From Gemmatimonadales bacterium UBA2960 (GTDB lineage Bacteria > Gemmatimonadota > Gemmatimonadetes > Longimicrobiales > Gaopeijiaceae), in contig DEBI01000008.1 of the NCBI GenBank assembly GCA_002348465.1, forward strand, positions 2,258 through 18,755: 16,498 nucleotides of DNA, read 5' to 3'. Below are positions 1-7,316 of this stretch, piece after piece (the stretch's first letter is position 1; each line of letters starts with the position of its first letter). Both the position numbers and the translations under genes were made by a program. The notes under the pieces were generated by a model. That model did not search any database and was not told where the DNA came from. It worked only from the letters and a program-made list of their open reading frames with translations.

Positions 1-585
1 TGGGATCCTGGCCTAACCAAAGCTGGCGCCGAGATAATGATTGGGCGACATAGCTGGGTTGAATCCCGATCCAGTGCGTTCGACGGATACTATAGGCGTA
101 TTAGTGGCGGACGGAGGGCGCGGATGTCCTATCGTCCGAACGTCTCGCTGGAAAGCGGCGCTGATATAGAAGCGTCCAGGGAATCATTCCGCGAGGCACT
201 AGAGGGTTCCCGTGACAGAGAGGCGCGTCGGGGAATAACGTTGGTCGGGCCGCATCGGGACGATCTGCGTTTGCAGGTGTGTGGCGAGGGTGACGATTTG
301 GATTTCAGGGACTACGGTTCAGGTGGTCAGCGACGCACAGCTGCACTTGCTCTGCGATTGGTCGAAGCGATGACCATACGAGAAAGTCGGAGCCAAAGGC
401 CCATGATCCTTCTTGATGATGTTTTTGCGGAACTAGATGCGGGGCGAAGCGAGCGGATTCTTGAGCTGATGGAGGCAGAAGATACGGGACAGGTTGTCCT
501 AACAGCACCAAAGGATGCGGATGTCAGGGTTCGACGCGATGCGTTGCCACGCTGGAAGATTGAGGCCGGGGAGATCACGACGTGA
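1..585 (+). CDS. recF: DNA replication and repair protein RecF (C-terminal part, 5' end outside window)
   Basis: RecF is an SMC/ABC-type ATPase that binds gapped DNA and helps load RecA with RecO and RecR. The frame is open from base 1, and the residues before the first ATG (WDPGLTKAGAEI) already match RecF, so this is a truncated gene and not one starting at base 37. About 194 residues are visible of a usual 350-380. Counting from base 1, the RecF hallmark GPHRDD is near residues 83-88, the ABC signature SGGQRR near 107-112, and Walker B with the D-loop (ILLDDVFAELD) near 136-146. The Walker A region would lie upstream of the window. The stop overlaps the start of dciA (GTGATG), so the two are probably translationally coupled in a replication operon with gyrB. 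The family call is firm. Confidence 0.95.
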   Translation, partial: WDPGLTKAGAEIMIGRHSWVESRSSAFDGYYRRISGGRRARMSYRPNVSLESGADIEASRESFREALEGSRDREARRGITLVGPHRDDLRLQVCGEGDDLDFRDYGSGGQRRTAALALRLVEAMTIRESRSQRPMILLDDVFAELDAGRSERILELMEAEDTGQVVLTAPKDADVRVRRDALPRWKIEAGEITT

Positions 586-941
586 TGAGAGCCAACGCTG
601 ACGGGGGTTCCGATCGTTCCGAGTTCGGTGGAGACGAAGGCTCTAGGAAGCCGGTCGCTTTGAGTTCGATAGTAGACAAGATTCTTGAGGACCATGGGGT
701 GCTAGCTCAGGTTCGCCGCATGTCTGTGTTGGATGAGTGGTCCGAGTTAGTAGGAGATGCTGTTGCCAGGGTGACCCGAGCCCGTAGCGTAGAAGATGGG
801 GTTCTTATAGTAGAGGTTCGCAGCAGTCCGTGGTTGATGGAATTAAACATGATGAAGGGTGACTTTGTCCGGCGTGTGAACGATTACATGCCGGACACAC
901 CGATTGAGCGCATTGTCTTCGTGCAGGCGGAGACTGAATAG
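582..941 (+). CDS. dciA: DciA, DUF721 helicase-loader family protein
   Basis: This is a DUF721/DciA-family protein. In bacteria without DnaC or DnaI, DciA helps load the replicative helicase DnaB. The 119 residues fit the family. A polar, probably disordered stretch of about 25 residues comes first. The conserved domain follows: a helix (IVDKILEDHG), the invariant Trp of DEWSELVG near residue 53, a strand pair (GVLIVEVRSSPW) and a closing helix and strand ending IERIVFV. The start is either GTG at 582 or ATG at 585. Both overlap the RecF stop, and I give the longer form. The position between recF and gyrB is the arrangement often seen for this family in several phyla. No own ribosome site is needed if it is coupled to recF. 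Confidence 0.88.
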   Translation: MMRANADGGSDRSEFGGDEGSRKPVALSSIVDKILEDHGVLAQVRRMSVLDEWSELVGDAVARVTRARSVEDGVLIVEVRSSPWLMELNMMKGDFVRRVNDYMPDTPIERIVFVQAETE

Positions 942-956
942 GCGCCACGGTGCGCC
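941..956 (+). other. Short hairpin just upstream of the gyrB ribosome binding site
   Basis: GGCGC (941-945) and GCGCC (952-956) form a perfect five-pair G+C stem with a six-base loop. It begins on the last base of the dciA stop codon and ends 12 bases before the gyrB GGAG. It could modestly influence gyrB translation or transcript processing. A stem this short in G+C-rich DNA also arises easily by chance. Confidence 0.25.
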
Positions 957-977
957 GCATAAAGCTTCGGAGTAGAG

Positions 978-2912
978 ATGGCGAAAAAGAAGAAGCAGGA
1001 GAGCAGCGAGTACACTGCCGGCCAGATCCAGGTACTTAAGGGGCTCGAGGCGGTTAGAAAACGTCCTGGCATGTACATCGGGTCAACTTCGGGTCGTGGC
1101 CTCCATCACCTCGTTTATGAGGTCGTCGACAATTCGATTGACGAGGCAATGGCTGGGCATTGTACTCGGGTTACAGTCACTGTGCATGAGGATGACTCCG
1201 TCACGGTGGAGGATGATGGTCGGGGCATACCGGTCGATATACACCCGACGGAGCAGGTCCCGGGCGTTGAACTCGCGATGACGACGTTGCACGCTGGTGG
1301 AAAGTTCGATAAGGACACCTATAAAGTGTCTGGTGGGTTGCACGGCGTGGGCGTCTCGGTCGTGAATGCGCTTTCTGCTTTTTTGGAGGTTGAAATCCGA
1401 CGCGGAGGGAAGCTTTATCACCAACGTTACGAGAGAGGGATAAAGACGAAGGAACTGGAGGAGAAAGGAAAAGCGAAAGGCAGCGGTACACAGGTCACCT
1501 TCAAACCGGATGACGAGATCTTTACCGATCTTGTTTACTCGTTCGAAATCCTGTCTAACCGGCTTCGCGAACTCGCCTTTCTAAACAAAGGGTTACAAAT
1601 CGTCCTTGTGGACGAGAGAGGAGATCGTGTAGAGGAATCTTACCAGTATGAGGGCGGAATTGCTGAGTACGTAACTTTTCTTCGCGGCTCGCGCGGTTCG
1701 CTCCATGACACGATATGCTACTTCGAAGCCTCGAAGCCTGAGGCTGAGATCGAACTCGCCCTTCAGTACGATCAGGGCTTCAGTGAAAACACCCATTCGT
1801 TCGTGAACAACATAAATACGCACGAGGGTGGAATGCATTTAACTGGTCTCAAGGCCGCCCTTACCCGGACAATCAACGACTACGCCAAGCGCAACAATAT
1901 TTTTAAGAAGGGTGAGTCACTTTCGGGTGACGATGTTCGAGAAGGCCTGACCTGTGTGCTCAGTGTACGTGTGATGGAACCGCAGTTCGAGGGTCAAACG
2001 AAAACGAAGCTCGGTAATAGTGAGGTTCGTGGAGCGGTTGAGGCGGCTGTCAACGAGCACCTATCCATATTTCTTGATGAAAATCCGAAAGCCGGAAAGG
2101 CGATCATTGAGAAATCGCTGCAGGCTGCCAGGGCACGTGATGCCGCTCGTAAAGCGCGCGATCTGGCGAGAAAAAAGAGTGCCTTAGAAGGTGGAGTATT
2201 GCCAGGGAAATTGGCGGATTGTTCGATTTCAGACCCATCAATGTGCGAACTGTACTTGGTGGAGGGCGATTCTGCTGGCGGTTCAGCAAAGCAGGGCCGC
2301 GACCGGGGTTATCAGGCGATTCTCCCGCTCAAAGGAAAGATCCTTAATGTGCAACGTGCCCGGATAGACAAGATTCTGTCTAACGATGAGATCGGCGCGA
2401 TGATTACGGCGATCGGTGCTGGGATCCGGGACGAGTTTGAGCTTGGGAAGGCTCGATACCACAAGATCGTCATTATGACCGATGCGGATGTCGACGGAGC
2501 TCATATCCGAACCTTGCTCCTTACTTTCTTTTACAATCAGATGCGTGATTTGATTGATGCGGGTTACGTCTATATAGCTCAGCCGCCGTTGTATCGGGTG
2601 CGTAAAGGCAAGCAGGATGTGTATTGCTACAATGACGACGAACGAGATGAAGCCATCAAGCGTTTTGGTGGTAAAGGGGGAGAGTCGAGCAAGGGGATTC
2701 ATATACAGCGCTATAAAGGCCTAGGTGAGATGAATCCCGATCAGCTGTGGAAGACCACCATGGATCCCGAGGCTCGTACGATTCTGCAAGTGCAGGTCGA
2801 GGATGGGGTGAAAGCGTCCATGCTTTTCGATGAACTTATGGGAGAGGAGGTCCAGCCACGCCGTGAATTTATTGAGAAGAACGCCAAGTATGTGAAGAAT
2901 CTGGATATCTAG
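978..2912 (+). CDS. gyrB: DNA gyrase subunit B
   Basis: GyrB is the ATPase subunit of DNA gyrase, which introduces negative supercoils with GyrA. At 644 residues it is the compact form, without the C-terminal insert of E. coli GyrB. The GHKL ATPase domain shows the catalytic Glu48 and Asn52 (EVVDNSIDEA), DDGRGIP around 79-84, the ATP lid SGGLHGVG at 118-125, and Gln340/Lys342 of the QTK loop. The TOPRIM domain has VEGDSAGG with Glu429, TDADVDG (Asp502, Asp504, Asp506) and the late motif QRYKGLGEMN at 577-586. The equivalents of the quinolone-related E. coli residues D426 and K447 are intact (Asp431, Lys452), as is the Arg corresponding to E. coli R136 (Arg142). GGAG at 969-972 lies five bases before the ATG, which supports this start. 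Assignment as GyrB over ParE rests on sequence style and the recF context. Confidence 0.97.
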   Translation: MAKKKKQESSEYTAGQIQVLKGLEAVRKRPGMYIGSTSGRGLHHLVYEVVDNSIDEAMAGHCTRVTVTVHEDDSVTVEDDGRGIPVDIHPTEQVPGVELAMTTLHAGGKFDKDTYKVSGGLHGVGVSVVNALSAFLEVEIRRGGKLYHQRYERGIKTKELEEKGKAKGSGTQVTFKPDDEIFTDLVYSFEILSNRLRELAFLNKGLQIVLVDERGDRVEESYQYEGGIAEYVTFLRGSRGSLHDTICYFEASKPEAEIELALQYDQGFSENTHSFVNNINTHEGGMHLTGLKAALTRTINDYAKRNNIFKKGESLSGDDVREGLTCVLSVRVMEPQFEGQTKTKLGNSEVRGAVEAAVNEHLSIFLDENPKAGKAIIEKSLQAARARDAARKARDLARKKSALEGGVLPGKLADCSISDPSMCELYLVEGDSAGGSAKQGRDRGYQAILPLKGKILNVQRARIDKILSNDEIGAMITAIGAGIRDEFELGKARYHKIVIMTDADVDGAHIRTLLLTFFYNQMRDLIDAGYVYIAQPPLYRVRKGKQDVYCYNDDERDEAIKRFGGKGGESSKGIHIQRYKGLGEMNPDQLWKTTMDPEARTILQVQVEDGVKASMLFDELMGEEVQPRREFIEKNAKYVKNLDI

Positions 2913-2961
2913 GTACGGGCGTATCTTTATGAATGAGCTGCACAGGCGTGACAGTTCGGCC

Positions 2962-4440
2962 TTAGGACGTTCCTTGATCTGACGTATCCCCGAGCATGTC
3001 CGGCGCATTGATGATGCGGGCGTCGCTTCGTCGTGCGGCCTCCCGTCGTAGCCAGTTTGGTGTGTTTCTCCCAGTGAACACAACCCTGAGTCTTTGCTCG
3101 CGCCCAAAGCCGTATCGGGTATTTCGGATACTCAGGTCGATTTGCTCTAGGGGAGTTAGCTCTGGCTTACTGGGTCTGTTCGCTGGAGGGTCCCAGAGGC
3201 AGAGGCCGTAGTATGTGGCTCCGGTGCCCAGTGTCCCGGCTATAGGGATCTCGGCTTCTTTGTTCCAGATCGCTCCAGCGTCGCGTGCGTTGGACCCGAA
3301 TGTCTCTAGTGCGTCTATCTCCATGTGTCGGCGGCATACTGGAGCCATGACCTGCTGGAGATGATCCCGGATTCTGGGGCGGATTTCCGACGCGTAGTAA
3401 GGAACGATCTCCTCATTTCGCTCTGAAGAGCGCCACGGGAGAATAAAGCGGAGCCAGAAGGCAAGGAATGGGTCGGAAAGGGCATACCTTGTGTTACGAC
3501 CATGCGGCTTCGTATCGAGTGAGCGATGAGCATGGATTAATCGGAGTTCTGAGAGCTTCTTTAGGTAGGGGGCTATCTGTCCAGCCTTCGTAAGGTCTGG
3601 GATCGCTTTGGATAATTGAGACCACCCGGCTTCGCCCTTTGACAATGATTCAAGCACGGCGATGTAGCGAGTCGGAGTCTGAATCGCTGTTTCAAGCCAT
3701 GTCATTGGCAGGTCCCCTAGGCTTCCGGTATCAGGAAGTAGGAGGCGCCGGACGTTCGTCCCGACGGTTACCTTAGTGTCGAGGTGTGTCAGGACTCCGG
3801 GATAGCCACCAAAGACGCCATAAGCTCGGATTTTCTCGTACGCTTCGTTGCCGGGAAGGTGGGGGGCTGCAGCTCGCAGAGGGAGGGGGCCCACGTGAAT
3901 CCGAGTCTTGGGTGCTGTGATCGGGAAGTCTAGGCCGACTTTTGGCATGGATCCGGCTCTTCCTGCGAGGACCACGTGGAATGGGATCCCTGATCCTTGA
4001 GCCTTCCTCAAGGCATCGGCAAGCGCAACCTCAAACCGCGATCTCGCTTCGGTCAGCCGATGGGCGTCGTCTAGGGTCAAGATGAAGGGTTGATTCTTCT
4101 CAGCCTGTCCCAAAAGGAGCGAGAACAAGTGAGCCCATCCTAGGGTTGCGTCACTCGACTGTGTGATTGACTCGTGTGTCGTTTCGGATTGCTGAAGGTC
4201 ACTTCCTATGGGTGTCTGATGGAACGTTTGTTCTATGCGGTCTCGGAGTGAGAGCCGGATAAGTGGGTCGGGGAGGGGTGGACACCGAAATGAAAGCCCG
4301 GATCGGCCTTTGCTTGCATGGCGTACTAGTGTGGAGGTGCCTGCTCCAGGCGGTCCGCTCACAAAGATACACTGAGCTTCTAGCTTATCGAATCCGGTTC
4401 GGAGAATGCCGAGTTCACGGGATCTTCCTGTAAAGCGCAC
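2962..4440 (-). CDS. Archaeal-ATPase/DUF234-type P-loop protein with degenerate active sites
   Basis: The 492-residue protein has the layout of the 'archaeal ATPase' P-loop family with a C-terminal DUF234 domain. Order: FTGRSREL near the N-terminus, a P-loop at 29-37, Walker B (FILTLDDAH) at 119-127, a sensor-like VVLAGR at 156-161, a YGVFGGYP segment at 207-214, a winged-helix region at about 260-305, and ALSDPFLAFWLRFILP at 320-335. The family's role is poorly known; members resemble NTPases of defence or mobile loci. The P-loop reads GPPGAGTST, so the usual Lys is Thr35. In the DUF234 nuclease-like part the usual EID and GECKW motifs appear as EIP (397-399) and GLCLW (412-416). The frame has no stop or shift. 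The start is GTG at 4440, with a TATAAT-like hexamer only 11 bases upstream. It lies tail-to-tail with gyrB. Family confidence is good; biochemical role unknown. Confidence 0.75.
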   Translation of the reverse strand: MRFTGRSRELGILRTGFDKLEAQCIFVSGPPGAGTSTLVRHASKGRSGLSFRCPPLPDPLIRLSLRDRIEQTFHQTPIGSDLQQSETTHESITQSSDATLGWAHLFSLLLGQAEKNQPFILTLDDAHRLTEARSRFEVALADALRKAQGSGIPFHVVLAGRAGSMPKVGLDFPITAPKTRIHVGPLPLRAAAPHLPGNEAYEKIRAYGVFGGYPGVLTHLDTKVTVGTNVRRLLLPDTGSLGDLPMTWLETAIQTPTRYIAVLESLSKGEAGWSQLSKAIPDLTKAGQIAPYLKKLSELRLIHAHRSLDTKPHGRNTRYALSDPFLAFWLRFILPWRSSERNEEIVPYYASEIRPRIRDHLQQVMAPVCRRHMEIDALETFGSNARDAGAIWNKEAEIPIAGTLGTGATYYGLCLWDPPANRPSKPELTPLEQIDLSIRNTRYGFGREQRLRVVFTGRNTPNWLRREAARRSDARIINAPDMLGDTSDQGTS

Positions 4441-4584
4441 GCTCTATACCATTATATACAAGGAAATAATAAGAATTAGCGTAATAAAAGTTAGTATAAA
4501 CTAGCTTATTATGGGGTTGAGAGTGTGTCGTGTCTTTCCCAAGTTCTCCGACAGTTAAGGCACCTCACCCTATTTGGAGTTTCC
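4441..4584. promoter_or_regulatory. A+T-rich divergent promoter region between the ATPase gene and glnN
   Basis: Bases 4441-4512 are only about 24% G+C, far below the flanking genes, as expected of a divergent promoter. On the minus strand a TATAAT lies at 4456-4451, just ahead of the ATPase GTG. On the plus strand a TATAAA lies at 4495-4500, about 85 bases before the glnN start. I see no convincing -35 box for either. An inverted repeat, ATAATAAG (4466-4473) with CTTATTAT (4505-4512), brackets the plus-strand -10-like element and could be an operator. A+T-rich DNA makes such matches likely by chance. The glnN ribosome site GGAG (4576-4579) sits five bases before its ATG. Confidence 0.45.
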
Positions 4585-6753
4585 ATGTCACGTTTCGACA
4601 CCCTGGCTGCAGCGAAATACGACTCTACACCTGCGATTGAGAAGCGTCACCGGACAAACCTTGAAGAGGTGTTTGGTGAGAACCTTTTCGGTCTCTACGA
4701 GATGAAAGCTCGTATGCCTAGTGAGCAGTACGAGGCGTTGCTCTCTACGATCCGGAACCGGACAGAACTGGACGAATCAGTTGCAGACGCAGTAGCCGCT
4801 GCTATGAAGGAGTGGGCTCTAGAGAAGGGTGCTACCCATTATGCTCACTGGTTTCAGCCATTGACCGGCAGCACAGCTGAGAAACATGACTCCTTTTTAA
4901 AGCCGACTGGGGACGGTCGTGCTATTACCGACTTTCGGGGCAAGGAGCTTGTGCAGGGTGAGCCTGACGGGTCCTCATTTCCTACCGGGGGCCTACGAGC
5001 CACTTTCGAAGCCAGGGGATACACGGGATGGGATCCGACCTCACCGGCTTTCATTATTGAGGGGCCTGGCGGGGCGTATCTCTGTATCCCTACGGTTTTT
5101 GCATCGTGGGCCGGTGATGCGCTCGACAAGAAGACCCCCTTACTTCGTTCGATGGATGTGATCGACGTTCAGGCGCGTCGTGCTCTTGAACTATTTGGCT
5201 CTCCGTCGAAGCCCGTTACCGCGACTTGTGGTGCCGAGCAGGAGTTCTTTCTGGTCGACGAGGAGTTCTACTACCGACGGCCAGACCTTCAAACTGCAGG
5301 CCGAACGCTATTCGGCACAAAACCGCCAAAGGGTCAGGAGCTTGACGATCACTATTTCGGTTCGATTCCATCTCGCGTCCTGGAATGCATGAATGAGGTG
5401 GAGGTTGAGCTTTATAGGCTTGGTGTGCCGATAACCACACGTCATAATGAGGTGGCACCGGGTCAGTATGAGATGGCCCCTATCTATGAGGATGCCAACC
5501 AGGCAGCGGACCATCAGCAACTCGTAATGTCTACACTTCGCCGGGTGGCCCGAAAGTATGGACTCGTTTGCTTACTGCATGAAAAACCGTTCCAGGGTGT
5601 GAACGGCAGCGGTAAGCACCTGAATTGGTCGCTTAGCACGGAAGATCAGAACCTTCTGGAACCCGGCGAGACTCCACACGACAACATGCAGTTCCTGTTC
5701 TTCTGCTCGGCTACACTAAAGGCTGTAGCTAAGCACCAGGATCTGCTGCGAGCAGCCGTAGCCCATGCAGGGAATGACCACCGTCTTGGCGCGAACGAAG
5801 CGCCTCCGGCCATTATCTCGGCTTTCTGCGGTGATCAGCTTCAGGATGTTTTTGAGCAGATTGAGAAGGCAGGTGAAGCCACGAGTAGTATGCCTTCTGG
5901 CCTTCTTGGCCTTGGAGTGAAATCGCTCCCAAGTCTCCCGAAGCACGCGGGTGACCGCAACCGAACATCTCCTTTTGCTTTCACGGGTAACAAGTGGGAG
6001 TTCCGTGCGCTCGGCTCGTCGCAGAGCGTTTCTTTTCCTGCTATGGTCCTAAATACGGTAGTTGCTGAGGCGATTGATGATCTGTGTACGAAACTCGAAG
6101 CTGAACTAGAGAAAGGTACATCGTTTGATGATGCCCTCCGTTCCTTGCTGGCCTCGGAGATCCACGAATTTAAACACGTGATCTTCAACGGCGACAACTA
6201 CTCGGATGAATGGGTCACTGAGGCAGAGGGTCGTGGGTTACTCAACCTGCGCAGCACCATGGACGCTCTGCCGAAGATGGTGGACGAGAAGAATCTCAAA
6301 CTCTTCGAGAAGTATGGAGTGCTCTCTAATCGAGAACTGGAGAGCCGTTTCGAGATCTTTGTCGAACAGTACTTCATAGCTATTAACATCGAAGGTGAGA
6401 CGGCGCAGCACATGGCAGAGACAATGTTCTTACCGGCTGCGGTTCGGTACTTGAATAACTTGCTCACCACGGCGGAGCGTGCTGACGACCTCGGCATGAA
6501 GGCTGGCGGTGTTCTCGCGACGGCGCAACGAGTTAATGACCTAGTCGACCAGCTCAACGAGAAGATTGGATCGTTAGCGTCAGTGAACCAAGAACTTGGT
6601 GGTGACGACGTGGTCTCAAAAGCGGAACACATGCGAACGAACATTATTCCTGCGATGAATGATGTCCGTGACGTAGTAGATCGTCTTGAGCGTGTGGTGC
6701 CCGATGACCTTTGGCCGGTGCCTGCTTATCGGGATATGCTCTTTGTGAAGTAG
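4585..6753 (+). CDS. glnN: Type III glutamine synthetase (GlnN)
   Basis: This enzyme makes glutamine from glutamate and ammonia with ATP. At 722 residues from ATG 4585 it matches the type III family (about 700-730), far longer than GlnA (about 470). Numbered from that ATG, the N-terminal GSIII domain contains FGENLFGLYEMKARMP near 30-45. The metal/glutamate-binding GAEQEFF is near 217-223, HNEVAPGQYEMAP near 287-299, and the ATP-site segment KPFQGVNGSGKHLNWS near 334-349. Further type III motifs include GNDHRLGANEAPPAI and NRTSPFAFTGNKWEFRA. The C-terminal 150 residues are helical and acidic, as in the family. A start at GTG 4525 is possible by frame but adds 20 residues with no family match and lacks the clear GGAG found before ATG 4585. 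It is a single-gene unit with its own promoter region and terminator. GlnB, GlnK or amt genes are not in view. Confidence 0.95.
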   Translation: MSRFDTLAAAKYDSTPAIEKRHRTNLEEVFGENLFGLYEMKARMPSEQYEALLSTIRNRTELDESVADAVAAAMKEWALEKGATHYAHWFQPLTGSTAEKHDSFLKPTGDGRAITDFRGKELVQGEPDGSSFPTGGLRATFEARGYTGWDPTSPAFIIEGPGGAYLCIPTVFASWAGDALDKKTPLLRSMDVIDVQARRALELFGSPSKPVTATCGAEQEFFLVDEEFYYRRPDLQTAGRTLFGTKPPKGQELDDHYFGSIPSRVLECMNEVEVELYRLGVPITTRHNEVAPGQYEMAPIYEDANQAADHQQLVMSTLRRVARKYGLVCLLHEKPFQGVNGSGKHLNWSLSTEDQNLLEPGETPHDNMQFLFFCSATLKAVAKHQDLLRAAVAHAGNDHRLGANEAPPAIISAFCGDQLQDVFEQIEKAGEATSSMPSGLLGLGVKSLPSLPKHAGDRNRTSPFAFTGNKWEFRALGSSQSVSFPAMVLNTVVAEAIDDLCTKLEAELEKGTSFDDALRSLLASEIHEFKHVIFNGDNYSDEWVTEAEGRGLLNLRSTMDALPKMVDEKNLKLFEKYGVLSNRELESRFEIFVEQYFIAINIEGETAQHMAETMFLPAAVRYLNNLLTTAERADDLGMKAGGVLATAQRVNDLVDQLNEKIGSLASVNQELGGDDVVSKAEHMRTNIIPAMNDVRDVVDRLERVVPDDLWPVPAYRDMLFVK

Positions 6754-6795
6754 GAGCAGGATAGTCGGCCGAGCGGTGTGTTATGACCTAAAGGG

Positions 6796-6842
6796 GGAGG
6801 GAGTGGTGAGCGGATTCGCCACTCCCTCCTGCGCTTGTTCTT
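6796..6842 (+). terminator. Rho-independent-type terminator after glnN
   Basis: A perfect 11-bp inverted repeat pairs 6796-6806 (GGAGGGAGTGG) with 6819-6829. Wobble pairing extends the stem inward to a four-base CGGA loop. It starts 43 bases after the glnN stop and is followed by a T-rich but interrupted stretch (TTGTTCTT). It also lies just beyond the end of the minus-strand lipoprotein gene, so it may serve both converging units. Confidence 0.7.
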
Positions 6843-6873
6843 ACCCAGTCGGATTTTCCATTAGGTAAGTTGG

Positions 6874-7242
6874 TCATGATGCCGGTGCCATTTGAACTCT
6901 CAATGAAACCGGAATGACGTGGCACCCGTCCGACAAAATCTCTACTCCGCTCATCGTCCACCTATCGTAGCCGAGACGTTCGGCCGTCACGCTGTATTCG
7001 CCCGGGCGTTCACCAGCACCGAACATCATCAATCCATCCCAAGATTCGGTTACGACTTCCTGGTAGCTACCCTCCTGAAGTGTCAGGATCGTTCCTTGTG
7101 CGATAGCACTGTCGTTCCGAGCGTCCGTAATTTGGGCATGTAACCCATAGACATACTCTTTTGTGCACGCGGCAGGCTCTGTTGAACTACCTGACGAGCA
7201 ACCCACTGAAATGAGCAGTGTGATTAAGGGGAACCTTCTCAT
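6874..7242 (-). CDS. Small lipoprotein with carboxypeptidase-regulatory-like beta-sandwich domain
   Basis: The 122-residue protein begins with a short basic and hydrophobic segment (MRRFPLITLLISVGC), which suggests a lipoprotein anchored at Cys15. The lipobox is weak, having Ser at -3. The rest looks like a secreted beta-sandwich of the carboxypeptidase-D-regulatory/Ig-like type: an opening strand (GLHAQITD), a variable middle, RPGEYSVTAERLGYDRW near 79-95, then SGVEILSDGCHVIPVSLRVQM. Cys26 and Cys107 could form a disulfide. Such domains bind nothing predictable by themselves, and no catalytic residues are evident. It follows the serine hydrolase on the same strand after 73 bases. No good ribosome site is close to the ATG; the only purine-rich run (GGAGAGG) lies about 20 bases away. 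Export is fairly sure, function unknown. Confidence 0.65.
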   Translation of the reverse strand: MRRFPLITLLISVGCSSGSSTEPAACTKEYVYGLHAQITDARNDSAIAQGTILTLQEGSYQEVVTESWDGLMMFGAGERPGEYSVTAERLGYDRWTMSGVEILSDGCHVIPVSLRVQMAPAS

Positions 7243-7287
7243 AATAGAATAGAGAATGAGACCCCTCTCCTTATTGTTTCTAGCTCC

Positions 7288-7316
7288 ACCGTCAGAGTGG
7301 CGTTCACACTAGCGGT
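7288..7316 (-). other. Imperfect hairpin between serine hydrolase and lipoprotein genes
   Basis: Twelve-base arms 7288-7299 and 7305-7316 match at nine positions around a five-base loop. Read on the minus strand it starts on the serine hydrolase stop codon. There is no following T-run, so it is at best an attenuator or a transcript-stability element. The rest of the gap (7243-7287) shows nothing recognisable except a distant purine-rich run. Confidence 0.25.

Noticed and set aside
37..39. First ATG as a RecF start
   Set aside because: Twelve in-frame codons before it already match RecF, and the P-loop domain is missing, so the gene is cut by the left edge.
2913..2961. Terminator between gyrB and the convergent ATPase gene
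   Set aside because: I looked for a hairpin with a T-run in these 49 bases and found none convincing.
4525..4584. Upstream GTG start for glnN adding 20 residues
   Set aside because: The added residues have no type III glutamine synthetase match. ATG 4585 has a well-spaced GGAG and begins where the family begins.
5841..6644. Two frames over 115 codons antisense to glnN
   Set aside because: No motif, ribosome site or plausible composition; explained by the coding bias of glnN.
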